Source of the DNA: Burkholderia sp. Ac-20365
GTDB taxonomy: Bacteria; Pseudomonadota; Gammaproteobacteria; Burkholderiales; Burkholderiaceae
Assembly: GCF_017104715.1 (NCBI RefSeq)
Contig: NZ_JAAGPI010000004.1
Span: 310,001 to 374,000, forward strand
Reading direction: 5' to 3'
DNA length: 64,000 nt
Part shown: positions 25,336 to 34,405 of the stretch, one piece after another
Position numbering within the stretch: the stretch's first letter is position 1
Layout of the letters: each line of letters opens with the position of its first letter
Program-made: the position numbers and the translations under genes
The notes under the pieces: generated by a model
Seen by the model: only the letters and a program-made list of their open reading frames with translations
What the model was told of the DNA's origin: nothing
The model's database searches: none

Positions 25336-26355
25336 ATGACGAGTGCAGCAGAAGCACAGGCAGAAGTAGTGGGAGCAGCGCCTCCGCCCGCACGCTCAAC
25401 GGCGTCCGCGTCGGCGGCGCGCAAACAGGCCTCCTCGGCTGCGCTGTCACTCCTGTCCGCCTTCGTCGACCGGCTGCGCTGGGGCAATACCAGCGGCGCT
25501 TCGGATGTCATCGAGCAAATGGCAACAGCCCTTGCGGACACCCATCCGGCGGTCGCGTCCAAGCTCCGTAGATTTCAGTCTGCCAAGCCGGTCGAGATGA
25601 AGTTGCCCGCTGACATCATTTCGTTCGAGGAACCGCAGGCGCGGTTCACCGATGTCATCCTGCCTGCAGACATAGCGCAACGTCTCCCGGCTATCCTCCA
25701 GGAACACGGACGCGCCGCCGAACTGGCTGCCTTCCGCCTCTCGCCGCGGCACAGGATTCTGCTCGAGGGGCCGCCGGGAAACGGAAAGACGATGCTGGCG
25801 GAAGCGTTGGCGGGTGAACTCGCGGTCCCACTATTGCGGGTGAACTACAGCGGTCTCATTGCAAGCCACCTCGGAGAGACGGGCTCGAACCTGGCGAAGG
25901 CGTTTCGCTACGCCGAGCGCGCGCCCTGTGTCCTCTTTCTCGATGAATTTGACGGCATCGGCGCCGACCGGGCTACAAGCGACCTCGGGGAAATCAAGCG
26001 GATCACCAACCAGTTGCTGATCCTCATCGACCGCCTGCCTTCCCAATGCGTGCTCATCTGCGCGACGAACCTGGTCGACCAGATCGACGCGGCGGTCTTG
26101 CGACGGTTCGACTTCCGTCTCCACATACCTGCGCCCGATGCGGAAATCCGTCTTCGTTGCGCGCGGGCGGAGCTTTCTCCGGAGTTGACACCGGGCGTTG
26201 ATGTCTCATATCTCGCCGATCGCGTCGCACAGCATCCCTTCGAAAACGTCGCAGCGCTCGTGCAGCACTGCCGGGAAATTCGTCGCGATCTGGTGCTGAA
26301 CCGCGGCGAGAACATCGAGCGGCTCGCTTCGTCGTATGAGCGGAGAGCCGCGTGA
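25336..26355 (+). CDS. AAA ATPase
   Basis: 339 residues from the ATG at 25336 (AGGAG upstream). The N-terminal 100 residues are helical and Ala-rich. The AAA core follows: Walker A GPPGNGKT, Walker B VLFLDEFD, sensor 1 CATNL and arginine residues RRFDFR. It resembles short bacterial FtsH/spastin-like AAA modules without a protease domain, so it may remodel a partner. Its stop overlaps the start of the DUF4031 gene. Confidence 0.85.
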   Translation: MTSAAEAQAEVVGAAPPPARSTASASAARKQASSAALSLLSAFVDRLRWGNTSGASDVIEQMATALADTHPAVASKLRRFQSAKPVEMKLPADIISFEEPQARFTDVILPADIAQRLPAILQEHGRAAELAAFRLSPRHRILLEGPPGNGKTMLAEALAGELAVPLLRVNYSGLIASHLGETGSNLAKAFRYAERAPCVLFLDEFDGIGADRATSDLGEIKRITNQLLILIDRLPSQCVLICATNLVDQIDAAVLRRFDFRLHIPAPDAEIRLRCARAELSPELTPGVDVSYLADRVAQHPFENVAALVQHCREIRRDLVLNRGENIERLASSYERRAA

Positions 26356-26660
26356 CGGTCTACGTTGATCGTCTCGCGAGCTGGGGTTTCAGGTTGCGCG
26401 GGCGGACAGTGCAGAGTTGCCACCTGTTCACCGACGGGGTCGATATCGAGGAACTGCACTCGTTCGCCGAGCAGATCGGCATGCGAAGAGCCTGGTTTCA
26501 GCCGCACGACGTTGCGCCTCACTATGATCTCACCGCAGTGCGGCGCGCGGCCGCCGTGTCGCTGGGCGCCATAGAGGTGAACTGGCGTCAGGCATCGAGG
26601 ATATGGCGGCTCCGGCGTCTCGCAGTCCAAGCCGGTGGCGACTCTAGCGGCGCGCCCTGA
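26352..26660 (+). CDS. DUF4031 family protein
   Basis: 102 residues starting inside the stop of the AAA gene (ATGA-type overlap at 26352). The family features are visible: MTVYVD at the N-terminus, SCHLFTDGVDIEELHSFAEQIG, WFQ and HYDLT followed by a conserved Arg and a GAIEV strand. The biochemical role of DUF4031 is unknown. Coupling to an AAA ATPase suggests a two-protein module. Confidence 0.8.
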   Translation: MTVYVDRLASWGFRLRGRTVQSCHLFTDGVDIEELHSFAEQIGMRRAWFQPHDVAPHYDLTAVRRAAAVSLGAIEVNWRQASRIWRLRRLAVQAGGDSSGAP

Positions 26661-26778
26661 GCGCCTTCAACCAGGTCTGATTTGCGGAACCCGTTCGGCG
26701 TCGAGCCGGCTCTCGTCCCGTCCCCATCTTGCGCTTACTCGTTCGGCCAGGCAATGCATGCGCGGCAGCGGTCAAGAC

Positions 26779-26805
26779 TGAATTTCCTCGGCGCATCGCC
26801 GATAG
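26779..26805 (+). promoter_or_regulatory. Recurrent sigma-28-like promoter element (copy 6)
   Basis: TGAATTTC, 11 bases, GCCGATAG, 54 bases before the small membrane protein gene at 26860. Confidence 0.7.
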
Positions 26806-26859
26806 ATGGCTTGTACCGGCCCCGGGCGAGCGTGGGGCTTTAACGAAAAGGGCAAAGAC

Positions 26860-27057
26860 ATGTCGGCAAACACAGAAGGAATCTCGAGGTCTCGCAAGCG
26901 GGTGGTAGTGTTCGCCGTTCTGCTGTCCATGCTGTGCGCGGCTACAGGCGCGCGGATCTACGCTGTGACGCATCCCGGTTGCGAACCCGGAGCGGAAAAA
27001 TCAGTGGTAGCCCATGGCATTGTCGTTTGCACGATGACGGTAACCCTGACGCATTGA
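26860..27057 (+). CDS. Small membrane-anchored protein
   Basis: 65 residues. A basic N-terminus (SRSRKR) precedes one hydrophobic helix (about 14-33), which could be a signal peptide or an anchor. The short exported tail has two cysteines (HPGCEPG and VVCTM), probably a disulfide. First gene behind its element; the lipoprotein gene follows after 15 bases. Confidence 0.55.
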   Translation: MSANTEGISRSRKRVVVFAVLLSMLCAATGARIYAVTHPGCEPGAEKSVVAHGIVVCTMTVTLTH

Positions 27058-27072
27058 TCGGGATCTGCGGAT

Positions 27073-27843
27073 ATGCGAACTTCCACGAAATGCGGCGCGC
27101 TCCTCCTTGGCGCGCTGGTAACCGTGTTGATCTCAGGCTGTTCGGACAGCGACCCTGAGCCACCCACCCATGCCGACCTGGTCAGACTCGCGACGGCCGA
27201 TGCGAAGCGGTACACGCAGGACGAACAGTGCCTGTCGCGGTTCGCGTGGCCCGTTGAGACGACCACCGAGCGCGACGGCACGCCGTCCTGGTACTACGAC
27301 CACGACCTGCTGGAAGCGATTACTGCCGTCGGACTCGCGAGGCGGTCCGTCCGCGACATAAAAGAGACTGTCGATGGCGCGGCAGTCGTTCATTCTCACT
27401 TCGTGTACGCTCTCGCCGAGCGCGCTGCGCCGTTGGTGCGCATTAAAACGCAAGAACACTACGACGGCACCGTCAGCCGCGACCGGGTTCTCTGCCTTGG
27501 GCGACTGACCTACGAGGGCAACGTTACGCCAGCGATGATCTACGTCCAGCGCGACACTCTCGCCGGATTCATTTTTCATGGATCGGAAAGTGAAGAGCAC
27601 GCCGCGTACCGCGAGAATGACGGCACGGCAGAAAGCCGATTTGAATACTCGCTTGCCGCGACGCCGACCCGCGAGAAGTTCGCCGACGTGATGCAAAGTG
27701 TGGGTGGCCGCAAGCTTAAGGACGATGACGCGTACCTTCGGCTGTATGACGCCACCTTCCGGGTGCGGAAGATCCGCGCGCTTGCTCGCGACAGCGGTCA
27801 CGGTTGGGAGAACGAGGCCTCGGCCCCGGAAGATCGCAACTGA
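27073..27843 (+). CDS. Lipoprotein, unknown function
   Basis: 256 residues with a lipoprotein signal and lipobox ISGC at about residues 20-23. The mature part has two cysteines (EQCLSRF, RVLCLGR) and many charged residues. It sits in an operon with two membrane-anchored proteins. Unknown family. Confidence 0.7.
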   Translation: MRTSTKCGALLLGALVTVLISGCSDSDPEPPTHADLVRLATADAKRYTQDEQCLSRFAWPVETTTERDGTPSWYYDHDLLEAITAVGLARRSVRDIKETVDGAAVVHSHFVYALAERAAPLVRIKTQEHYDGTVSRDRVLCLGRLTYEGNVTPAMIYVQRDTLAGFIFHGSESEEHAAYRENDGTAESRFEYSLAATPTREKFADVMQSVGGRKLKDDDAYLRLYDATFRVRKIRALARDSGHGWENEASAPEDRN

Positions 27844-27863
27844 CTGCAAAAGGGGAGAAGAAA

Positions 27864-28313
27864 ATGTCGCACGCGGCATGGTTGGTTGTAGTCGCAGTCG
27901 TTTCCGCGCTCGGTGGCGGCGCGCTCGCATACGTCGCCACTGTCGTGCGTGGTGGCTATCGGGCAGGGTTTGCGGCAGCTGAATTCGAAATGGCGTACGC
28001 GAACGGTCGCTACGACATCCCGAAGATCGAGGTCGACGGCCATGAGCTCAATCAGGCAGCAATTGGTGTTATCGGTGCGGCCCTTCAACAGTATGTGCGC
28101 GACCTTGAAGGTGGCGTTGGCGCCCGCGGCAAGGGTGGATTGTTCGAGCGGCGCGCCCATGCGGTACGAGACCTGATCGTACGGGATCGCGCGAACACAG
28201 GGCGGATGGGTTCTGAGCCGACAGGTAACGCGGCATTGAAGTCAACCGATGTTGCTCGGATCGCAATTTGGAAAGCCGGAATCGATCACCCCTCATCCGC
28301 TGCAAGCGATTAA
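27864..28313 (+). CDS. Small protein with N-terminal membrane anchor
   Basis: 149 residues from the ATG at 27864 (GGGGAGAAGAAA upstream). One membrane helix at about 5-25 has a glycine-rich face (SALGGGALAY), and the soluble region of about 120 residues is largely helical. Third gene behind the 26779 element. Unknown family. Confidence 0.65.
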   Translation: MSHAAWLVVVAVVSALGGGALAYVATVVRGGYRAGFAAAEFEMAYANGRYDIPKIEVDGHELNQAAIGVIGAALQQYVRDLEGGVGARGKGGLFERRAHAVRDLIVRDRANTGRMGSEPTGNAALKSTDVARIAIWKAGIDHPSSAASD

Positions 28314-28455
28314 CCGTGGATGGAGGGAAGTGCTTCCTGTGCGGGCTATACTCGCACCCGCAGATTCGGTGCAACCGGGTGAGGTCAGCATCGACATGCG
28401 AGCGAATTTTGAAGTTTCTATCAATTTTGCCGCTCAAGCGGAGAGGATCGTTGGA

Positions 28456-28989
28456 ATGACTGGCGGTAACGAGCATCTGGGACGACGCCCCAATCAACCC
28501 TTCGTACTCAGCGTTGGCCAGGGCTTCTGGCCGCGCCGTTGGCGCGCCGTCGCGCTTGCCCGTTCGTGGCTCATTGCCAGATTCGTCCGTGCCGCGCTCA
28601 ACCGTAATCGGGTGATCCTTCTGATCGGCGAGACTGGCTCGGGAAAGACCCTGCTGCTCGAGCGTGCAACACCCGGCCGGATCATTGACCACTCCCAGTC
28701 GGTGCTCAACGCGGGCATCAAAGGGGCGGTCAACGTGGCAGAGATCCCTCACGGTCCCTTCTCGATTGACGAGACGATGTGTCACGACGCGGCGTCGGTT
28801 TTGCGAGCGCTCGAAGTCAGCCGTGGCCGGGGTTTCGCGCTCTCATTACAGGATGTGCAGCACATCAAATTGATGGGCCTCAGTCAGGAGCTCTCCCGTA
28901 ATCATCGATGCGTGTTCGTGAATATCACGCGTCGCGCGCGGGCGCTAAAGGCGAAAGGGCAGCGCACCCCTGTCGATGCGCACCGATAG
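28456..28989 (+). CDS. P-loop ATPase-like protein
   Basis: 177 residues from the ATG at 28456 (GGAGAGG upstream); ATG 28396 is an alternative. Walker A is LLIGETGSGKT at about residues 53-63. A short acidic strand, GPFSIDETM, may be Walker B, and ALSLQDVQHI may be sensor-like. The chain is short for a secretion ATPase such as VirB11, so a cut-down motor or a simple NTPase is possible. It follows the lipoprotein operon. Confidence 0.6.
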   Translation: MTGGNEHLGRRPNQPFVLSVGQGFWPRRWRAVALARSWLIARFVRAALNRNRVILLIGETGSGKTLLLERATPGRIIDHSQSVLNAGIKGAVNVAEIPHGPFSIDETMCHDAASVLRALEVSRGRGFALSLQDVQHIKLMGLSQELSRNHRCVFVNITRRARALKAKGQRTPVDAHR

Positions 28990-29062
28990 GTGCTACCCGA
29001 GTTGCTTCGGTATCCCGAAAAAGCTCACCCCATTTCCTTGCGACGGAAAGTCGGCTGGCGAC

Positions 29063-29815
29063 TCAGGCCTGTCTGCGTGCCCGGTGTATCTCCAGCAGCC
29101 TTTGTCGTTCTCGCCAGCCCCCGGCGTCCTGCGGTGAAATGCAACTGTTGCAGTGAATGAGTTCGACGTCGAGCCAGAACCGGTCGATAGCCTCGACGAA
29201 CCGCTGAAGCTGATCTCGGGGTATCTCTATAGCGTCCATGGGAGGATGCGACGTAGGTCTAACCTGCGGCCGCATCCCTGGCATTACGGGCGTCTCCTGG
29301 TAAAGGGGCGGCCAGAAGTGCGGTTTGAGTTTGAATAGTCTTCCGGCAGACCGACCATCGCCGTGGCGACACGCGTCCGCGACGAGTTCGAGCAGGGAGA
29401 TATCGTCCCAAGAATCGAATGCTCGCAGTGCAATGCCTCGCGTCTCTGCCAGAAGTGTATCCAGCTGCTCGAGACGCCGGTTGGTCGCAACGTCGATCCG
29501 TTCAGGGGTCGGCCCAAATCGGTGAACGGCGCCCGCGATCCAGCGCCGCAACTGCCGCTCGAAAAGAGAATGGATTGACAGGCAGAAGGCCTGGGTAGTT
29601 TGACGGGTGAGCGCCTGGATATCCGCGATCGCGAAGGGCGCGCCGCCGCCGCGTTCTTGCCAGTCGGCAATCTGCCTGTCGAGTGCAATCAGAGATGGAT
29701 TGACGACGTCGTCGAGGAAAGCGCGAACGCGACGGCCATTGCCGAATTCCGTGACGTCCCAAACACCTGGGTCGCTCCACCGATGATCTTCAACTCTTGT
29801 ACGCTCGGCCGGCAT
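29063..29815 (-). CDS. Hypothetical soluble protein, HEPN-like features
   Basis: 250 residues, mostly helical. AFCLSIHSLFERQLRRWI and, about 60 residues later, LLELVADACRHGDGRSA resemble helix patterns of HEPN-type proteins, where an Rx4-6H motif can form an RNase site. The exact motif is not present, so this is a weak resemblance. No signal peptide. Confidence 0.5.
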   Translation of the reverse strand: MPAERTRVEDHRWSDPGVWDVTEFGNGRRVRAFLDDVVNPSLIALDRQIADWQERGGGAPFAIADIQALTRQTTQAFCLSIHSLFERQLRRWIAGAVHRFGPTPERIDVATNRRLEQLDTLLAETRGIALRAFDSWDDISLLELVADACRHGDGRSAGRLFKLKPHFWPPLYQETPVMPGMRPQVRPTSHPPMDAIEIPRDQLQRFVEAIDRFWLDVELIHCNSCISPQDAGGWRERQRLLEIHRARRQA

Positions 29816-29925
29816 AGGGCTTCTCCGCTCAGGGTGGACGCCAGTTTAGCTGCTAACGGACGCTCACACACTTGTCAGAGGGCAAAGAGGATGCCGCACA
29901 GACGTTAGTTCGGGGATCCGGACGT

Positions 29926-30396
29926 TCAACAGGCGGCGGCGCGTTCCGCCTTACAGTAGAGATCGTTGTAAGCCTCATGGGAGACGATCCGAAGCGGGCG
30001 GCGCGAGTCGCGCTCCACGAGCAGCCGGTAGCTGAGGCCAACGGGGATCGACAGGACGGTGTGTTTCGTCGAGCGCAGAGGTTTAGCCTTCAATTCGTAC
30101 GGGTGCACACCAGCCGCTAACTGCTCCAGTACCGTCGCCGCGCGCTCGCAAACGGCCGGTAGGTGCTCTACCGGGCCAAGATCAATGCTCGCCTCGTCGA
30201 CCAACTGGCGGAGTCGGTCCCGGCGCTGTAGCCGATCAGCGGCTTCCTGCGCCTGTGCATCTGCGCGCGCCTGAATCCGCGCCGCCGCTTCTGCTTTCGC
30301 CTGCTCCTCGGCTTTCGCCTCAGCGCGCGAGACGCTGTCGCAGCGGTGGCAATACTTTCCCTTGCCTGTATGCCCACACGGGAAGCTTCGCTTCAT
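29926..30396 (-). CDS. Zinc-ribbon/coiled-coil protein with RelE-like tail
   Basis: 156 residues from the ATG at 30396. The N-terminus CGHTGKGKYCHRC supplies a C-x-H-x6-C-x2-C zinc site (DUF7682-like). Residues about 25-75 are an Ala/Glu/Arg coiled coil. The C-terminal strands (HTVLSIPVGLSYRLLVER, PLRIVSHEAYN) resemble the core sheet of RelE/ParE-type proteins. A fusion of these parts is unusual, but the RelE comparison is weak. It has its own element at 30537-30563. Confidence 0.6.
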   Translation of the reverse strand: MKRSFPCGHTGKGKYCHRCDSVSRAEAKAEEQAKAEAAARIQARADAQAQEAADRLQRRDRLRQLVDEASIDLGPVEHLPAVCERAATVLEQLAAGVHPYELKAKPLRSTKHTVLSIPVGLSYRLLVERDSRRPLRIVSHEAYNDLYCKAERAAAC

Positions 30397-30536
30397 AAAA
30401 GTCGTCGATCTTGTGCATAGTGTTGGACGGGTCGCTAGCTGGCGCCAGTGACCACGAAAGCCCACGGGAGTGTTTGCGGGCCGACCGCGGCGGCACATTG
30501 CCAGCCCCACGCATTCCCGGCGGAGATATGCATGCT

Positions 30537-30563
30537 TTTCGGCGAGAAATCAGAGAAATTCAG
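30537..30563 (-). promoter_or_regulatory. Recurrent sigma-28-like promoter element (copy 7)
   Basis: On the minus strand TGAATTTC, 11 bases, GCCGAAAA, 140 bases before the start at 30396. It stands back to back with copy 8, 62 bases away. Confidence 0.7.
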
Positions 30564-30625
30564 TCGCCGTGATTCAGAGGCAGAAGTGCTGGTCCGAATC
30601 GAGCGCGCGCTGTGCGTGTGAGGCC

Positions 30626-30652
30626 TGAATTTGTCCTCGCACCTGTCGATAA
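30626..30652 (+). promoter_or_regulatory. Recurrent sigma-28-like promoter element (copy 8)
   Basis: TGAATTTG, 11 bases, GTCGATAA, 80 bases before the start at 30733. Divergent partner of copy 7. Confidence 0.7.
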
Positions 30653-30732
30653 TGTGGTTCACTTGCACAGGACGCGCTGCTGTGTTGACACTCCAGCCGG
30701 TGCAATCACGCGGCATTACAGGAAAGAGATCA

Positions 30733-31626
30733 ATGGATTCGAACAACCCGCGCTTTTCCATCGACAAGCTTGTCACGGACGCAGAATCGGGGATTTTCCG
30801 CGTCGGCCCGAATGCCTCACTGTCGGCCGAGGGACTAATGGTGGAGGGGCACGCTCAGGAGCTGCGCCATATCGAAGACTTCAAGTCGTTCGTGTTTTCT
30901 TCCGCGGCGGTGGTCTCGACAGTACTGGCGGAGCTGTTTCCGGATGTCGGAACAGTAATCGACGATGCGGGTAACGCGGAACCGTCTTCGGTCTCCGCGT
31001 GGGAGCACTACTCGTTACACAATGTGCTGTTGCGAACGGGTAAAGGCGATCCGTTGAAGAGCGGCCGCGTCGTGCTGCAGTGGTGCCTGGCCGCCCACTG
31101 CGTAGCCGTGATAACCGGGCACGAATGCGGGAAGTCGCCCGACTTTCTTCCGATCAGGCATTTGCTGAAGGAGGGCGGAAGAGCCCTCGCTACCTCAGTC
31201 AAGGACTGGGAACGATATGTGTACTGGGCGCGCGTCGGCTACATGCAGGCGCTGGCCAATGGTGGAGACACCCGTGACCCCCGTCCTGCAGCCGTCTCCG
31301 TCACCATCCCATGGCCCCGCGAACTGGGAGCCGAAATGGGGGCGCCGGGAGAAGGGTTTGCGAACGCGTGCCGCCTTGCGAGCGACATCCTGGTCGGCGA
31401 AACAAGCGGAACCTTATCGTCCTTCCTCGAAGTCGCAGGGCACTATGTACGGTTCAGTGAATCGAGTCAGGTCGTGGCGGAGTTTGACAGGCACGCGCCC
31501 GGGGCGGGGCCCGCAGCGCTTGCACTCGATTTCCAGGGCGTGAGATTCCGCGCGAGCCGTATGCCCTCGAAGCGGGACGGGATTGAGATGACGGAATACT
31601 GCTTCAGGATCCTGCACACTTCGTGA
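30733..31626 (+). CDS. Hypothetical soluble protein
   Basis: 297 residues from the ATG at 30733 (AGGAAAGAGATC upstream). There is no signal peptide. The centre contains a helix-rich stretch (VLQWCLAAHCVAVITGHECGKSPDF). Single-gene unit behind its own element. I do not recognise the family. Confidence 0.65.
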   Translation: MDSNNPRFSIDKLVTDAESGIFRVGPNASLSAEGLMVEGHAQELRHIEDFKSFVFSSAAVVSTVLAELFPDVGTVIDDAGNAEPSSVSAWEHYSLHNVLLRTGKGDPLKSGRVVLQWCLAAHCVAVITGHECGKSPDFLPIRHLLKEGGRALATSVKDWERYVYWARVGYMQALANGGDTRDPRPAAVSVTIPWPRELGAEMGAPGEGFANACRLASDILVGETSGTLSSFLEVAGHYVRFSESSQVVAEFDRHAPGAGPAALALDFQGVRFRASRMPSKRDGIEMTEYCFRILHTS

Positions 31627-31736
31627 TCGATTCTCGTGAGCGAAGTCTGAACGTTAGGGCATGACGGTCTTGATGTCGCACCTGCGACCTGTGCCACGGA
31701 ATATTCCCTACGGTGGTGGGAGAGCGCTCGATCGCT

Positions 31737-32711
31737 TTAGCCGCCGCCCGACCATGGATCTGACATGCCTTTGCGCGACATGTGCTGGAACACGATCGCG
31801 TCGAGGACGGCCAGATTGTCGATATCTGTTCTCTGTGACGATGCTTCGATCAGCGCTTGCCGAAGAAGGTCTTCCACAGCGAGGTATCGTGACTTGCGGG
31901 CGAGCAGGGCAGAGTCGACGATAAGGATGTCGCCGAAGAAGCGGCTCCAGCGAGAGTCGAGAGGCACAACGTTGCGGGCGAGCCCGCTGTTCACAAGGAT
32001 GTTCCGGATCTGCTTGTGACTGATCCGGGGGAAGGGGTCGGGATTGATCCCGAGGCTGAACTCTGCCGATTTCGTGATATCCCGATCGTGACGGTCGCCG
32101 CGCGCAAGCTCCCCGAAAATCAGGAGCGGGCTCTCAGTGTCCCGAATGTCGGACAGCGCGGTATCAGGCGCGCCGCCAGCCGCTTCGAAGAGCGGGAAGT
32201 TGCCCGCGACGAGGGTGCACTTGTTTTGCGCCATCCGGGGCACGTTCCGCTTGATCTCCGCTAGCACCTCTGCCGGATCGCACTCGATGCGCCTCAGATA
32301 ACCAAGATCGAACAGTGGACCTTGGGCGCGGATGAAGCGATCGAGGGCCGCCCCTTCTTCGCTGTCCTCCATGCTCGACAGGCCGCAGGTGATGAACAGG
32401 CGCCACAGTTCACCCAGCGTCTGAATGGGGCTGGCCTGGAGGCGGCGGCGCTCCAGCCCATTCGACAGTTCGTCGACGGGCCGAAGGCGTTCGATCAGTT
32501 CAGCCACCTTTGCAACGTGTGATGCCGGTATTTCGAAGGTTCCTCGCGACACTTTCCGATCTCCTTTGGCTCGACTGACATCGGCGGGCAGGGCCGCGCG
32601 GCAAAGTTCCTCCACCTCGAGGTTTCCGGCCGCCCGTGCATTCGCCATGAGATTCTGGATCTCGGCTTTTTTGAGGCTCTTTATCTTGTCAATGGTCCAC
32701 TGAATACCCAT
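31737..32711 (-). CDS. Hypothetical protein with HhH-glycosylase-like segment
   Basis: 324 residues, soluble. The N-terminus (IQWTIDKIKSLKKAEIQNLM) is helical. In the C-terminal half, ISHKQIRNILVNSGLARNVVPLDSRW resembles the helix-hairpin-helix plus catalytic-Asp region of HhH-GPD DNA glycosylases (KQxRNxLxxxG...PLDxR). No iron-sulfur cysteines are present. Resemblance only; function unknown. Confidence 0.6.
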   Translation of the reverse strand: MGIQWTIDKIKSLKKAEIQNLMANARAAGNLEVEELCRAALPADVSRAKGDRKVSRGTFEIPASHVAKVAELIERLRPVDELSNGLERRRLQASPIQTLGELWRLFITCGLSSMEDSEEGAALDRFIRAQGPLFDLGYLRRIECDPAEVLAEIKRNVPRMAQNKCTLVAGNFPLFEAAGGAPDTALSDIRDTESPLLIFGELARGDRHDRDITKSAEFSLGINPDPFPRISHKQIRNILVNSGLARNVVPLDSRWSRFFGDILIVDSALLARKSRYLAVEDLLRQALIEASSQRTDIDNLAVLDAIVFQHMSRKGMSDPWSGGG

Positions 32712-32760
32712 TCCAGCTCCAAATCAACACTACTGAAAATCAGGGGCTTGCGCGACCGGT

Positions 32761-33603
32761 TTAGCCGTAAAAGCACCGGCCACCGACGCGCGTGCCGGCT
32801 GGCAGGTTCGCCCGCCTGATCGTCCCGCCTTCCAGCACGCCTGCTGATGTCACGCGTCCGTCTGCGTCGTACAGTTGACAACCGAAGCCCGCCTGTCGTA
32901 GAGCGCGGTCGAAGACTCCGCCACCAAGACGGGACAAATCACCGCGCAGTGTTGCGCTAGCAAAAACAGGCACATCCGGGCCTCGCTTTGTACGGTACTG
33001 CTCCTGCGCTACCTCGATCCGGTGGACGACCAGGAATTCCCGGAAGCTCGGATAGGCGTACACGGCGACGGCGAGAATCACGATAGCCGCCGCAGACGCA
33101 TGCCAGCGATGGGTGGCCGACAACTCATACAGCAAGCTCGCACCCCGCTCGCTCTTCTCAAGAGCGCCCCGAAAGAACCGTGCAAGGACAGGAAAGCAAG
33201 CGCCAGATGCAGCGACGGCGAGTACGAGCCAACTCAGGATCGTCTTGCGCTCGACAGCGGCCGCACCATTTACCACGACACTCTCGGCATCCCTGGACTC
33301 GATTCGATATCCCTCGGGCGTTGAGATGATAAAGGTGCGACGCAGCAGATCGCCGTGGACACTGACGTTGTTGTAGATGCACCCATCGCCCAACTGGTCG
33401 GTCGAAGCGCCCATGGATGCGGAGCATAAGCGGTAATCTGCAACCGCGACGGTTGCGTGATCGCGTTCGGTCGTGAAGCGGACAGAGGTCAAGGCGACTA
33501 TGGCGATGCTCATCTGCGCAACGAGCATGAGAAGCGCCGTGAACGCCGATGCGGCGGTCCGGCGGAACTGAGATGCAGGCTCTTTTAGCGGTAGTGTGGA
33601 CAT
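32761..33603 (-). CDS. Membrane protein, larger paralogue of the 9242-9622 product
   Basis: 280 residues from the ATG at 33603. The N-terminal half (VALTSVRF, GCIYNNVSVHGDLLRRTF, then a hydrophobic helix) aligns with almost the whole 9242-9622 product. The C-terminal half adds another membrane segment and an exported domain with two cysteines (GFGCQLYDADG, GGRCFYG). It has its own element at 33730-33756. Function unknown. Confidence 0.7.
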   Translation of the reverse strand: MSTLPLKEPASQFRRTAASAFTALLMLVAQMSIAIVALTSVRFTTERDHATVAVADYRLCSASMGASTDQLGDGCIYNNVSVHGDLLRRTFIISTPEGYRIESRDAESVVVNGAAAVERKTILSWLVLAVAASGACFPVLARFFRGALEKSERGASLLYELSATHRWHASAAAIVILAVAVYAYPSFREFLVVHRIEVAQEQYRTKRGPDVPVFASATLRGDLSRLGGGVFDRALRQAGFGCQLYDADGRVTSAGVLEGGTIRRANLPAGTRVGGRCFYG

Positions 33604-33729
33604 TCGGTGTTCCTCTTTGCTTGTCGGCCCCGGTCTGGCCGGGCGGCCGCCCTTGTTGTTCGCCAAACGGGAGAAGGTTATTGGTCGGACCGTGCTTCCC
33701 CCCCCCCCGACGGGGCTGTCACGTGAGCC

Positions 33730-33756
33730 TTATCGGCGCATCGCGTGGGAAATTCA
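33730..33756 (-). promoter_or_regulatory. Recurrent sigma-28-like promoter element (copy 9)
   Basis: On the minus strand TGAATTTC, 11 bases, GCCGATAA, 126 bases before the start at 33603. A poly-C run (about 33700-33709) lies between element and gene. Confidence 0.75.
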
Positions 33757-33876
33757 GGGGAGGGCAGCGAGTTTTCTATCTGCGGCGCAAGTATTCCCGT
33801 CAGCGGCGGGCACAGGGCTTCCGGTCCCGCCGTCGCGCGTTGTCTGAAAGCTCCAAGCCCGCTGTACCGACGCCGG

Positions 33877-34302
33877 TTATATGTTGTCGCCCGTTATGAA
33901 GCCGTCGCGGATGCCGGTTAGTCCGGCCACAAGATCGGTAGCCAGGGGTTTGACTTCCTCCCGTGCCAGCGCACCGAGCGGCACAACAACGAAACGTCCC
34001 CCGTTCCGGAGATCCAGGGCGAAGCAGTAATCCCCACCGTCCGTACCGATGCCCACGAAATCCTGCCCCATGCGTGCCCTGATCGAGAACAAGGCGTCGA
34101 GCTCAACAACCTGCTCGGCGCTCCACATGGACACGTAGAGATCGCCAACGTCTCCCTCGCCGCCATCCGCCCACAAGAGGAAGTCTTTATAGTCCGGTGG
34201 AAGCGAAACACCGAGTGCCGTTTCTAGGCCCGCAATTCCTGCTGAAGTGGACCGGGCATTTGCGTGAAAGCTTGCGCCCAGCAATGCGGTGAAATCGATC
34301 AT
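33877..34302 (-). CDS. SMI1/KNR4 (SUKH-1) family protein
   Basis: 141 residues. Family signs are GLETALGVSLPPDYKDFLLWADGGEGDVGDL near the N-terminus and the strand FVGIGTDGGDYCFALDL in the centre, with the conserved Asp/Gly pattern. SUKH proteins are often immunity proteins against polymorphic toxins, but no toxin gene is adjacent, so it may be an orphan. Confidence 0.8.
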   Translation of the reverse strand: MIDFTALLGASFHANARSTSAGIAGLETALGVSLPPDYKDFLLWADGGEGDVGDLYVSMWSAEQVVELDALFSIRARMGQDFVGIGTDGGDYCFALDLRNGGRFVVVPLGALAREEVKPLATDLVAGLTGIRDGFITGDNI

Positions 34303-34405
34303 TTGATGCGCTCCGGCCTGATCGAATTATCTGAACGCCTTCGAGGCCCGCTTGCGGCAGCACGTCCGAGATCCGTCTTTGGGCCGTTGCGAAGCACTGG
34401 GGAGC

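Noticed and set aside
28396..28450. AT-rich block with GAATTTT upstream of the P-loop gene
   Set aside because: No -10 octamer at the required distance.
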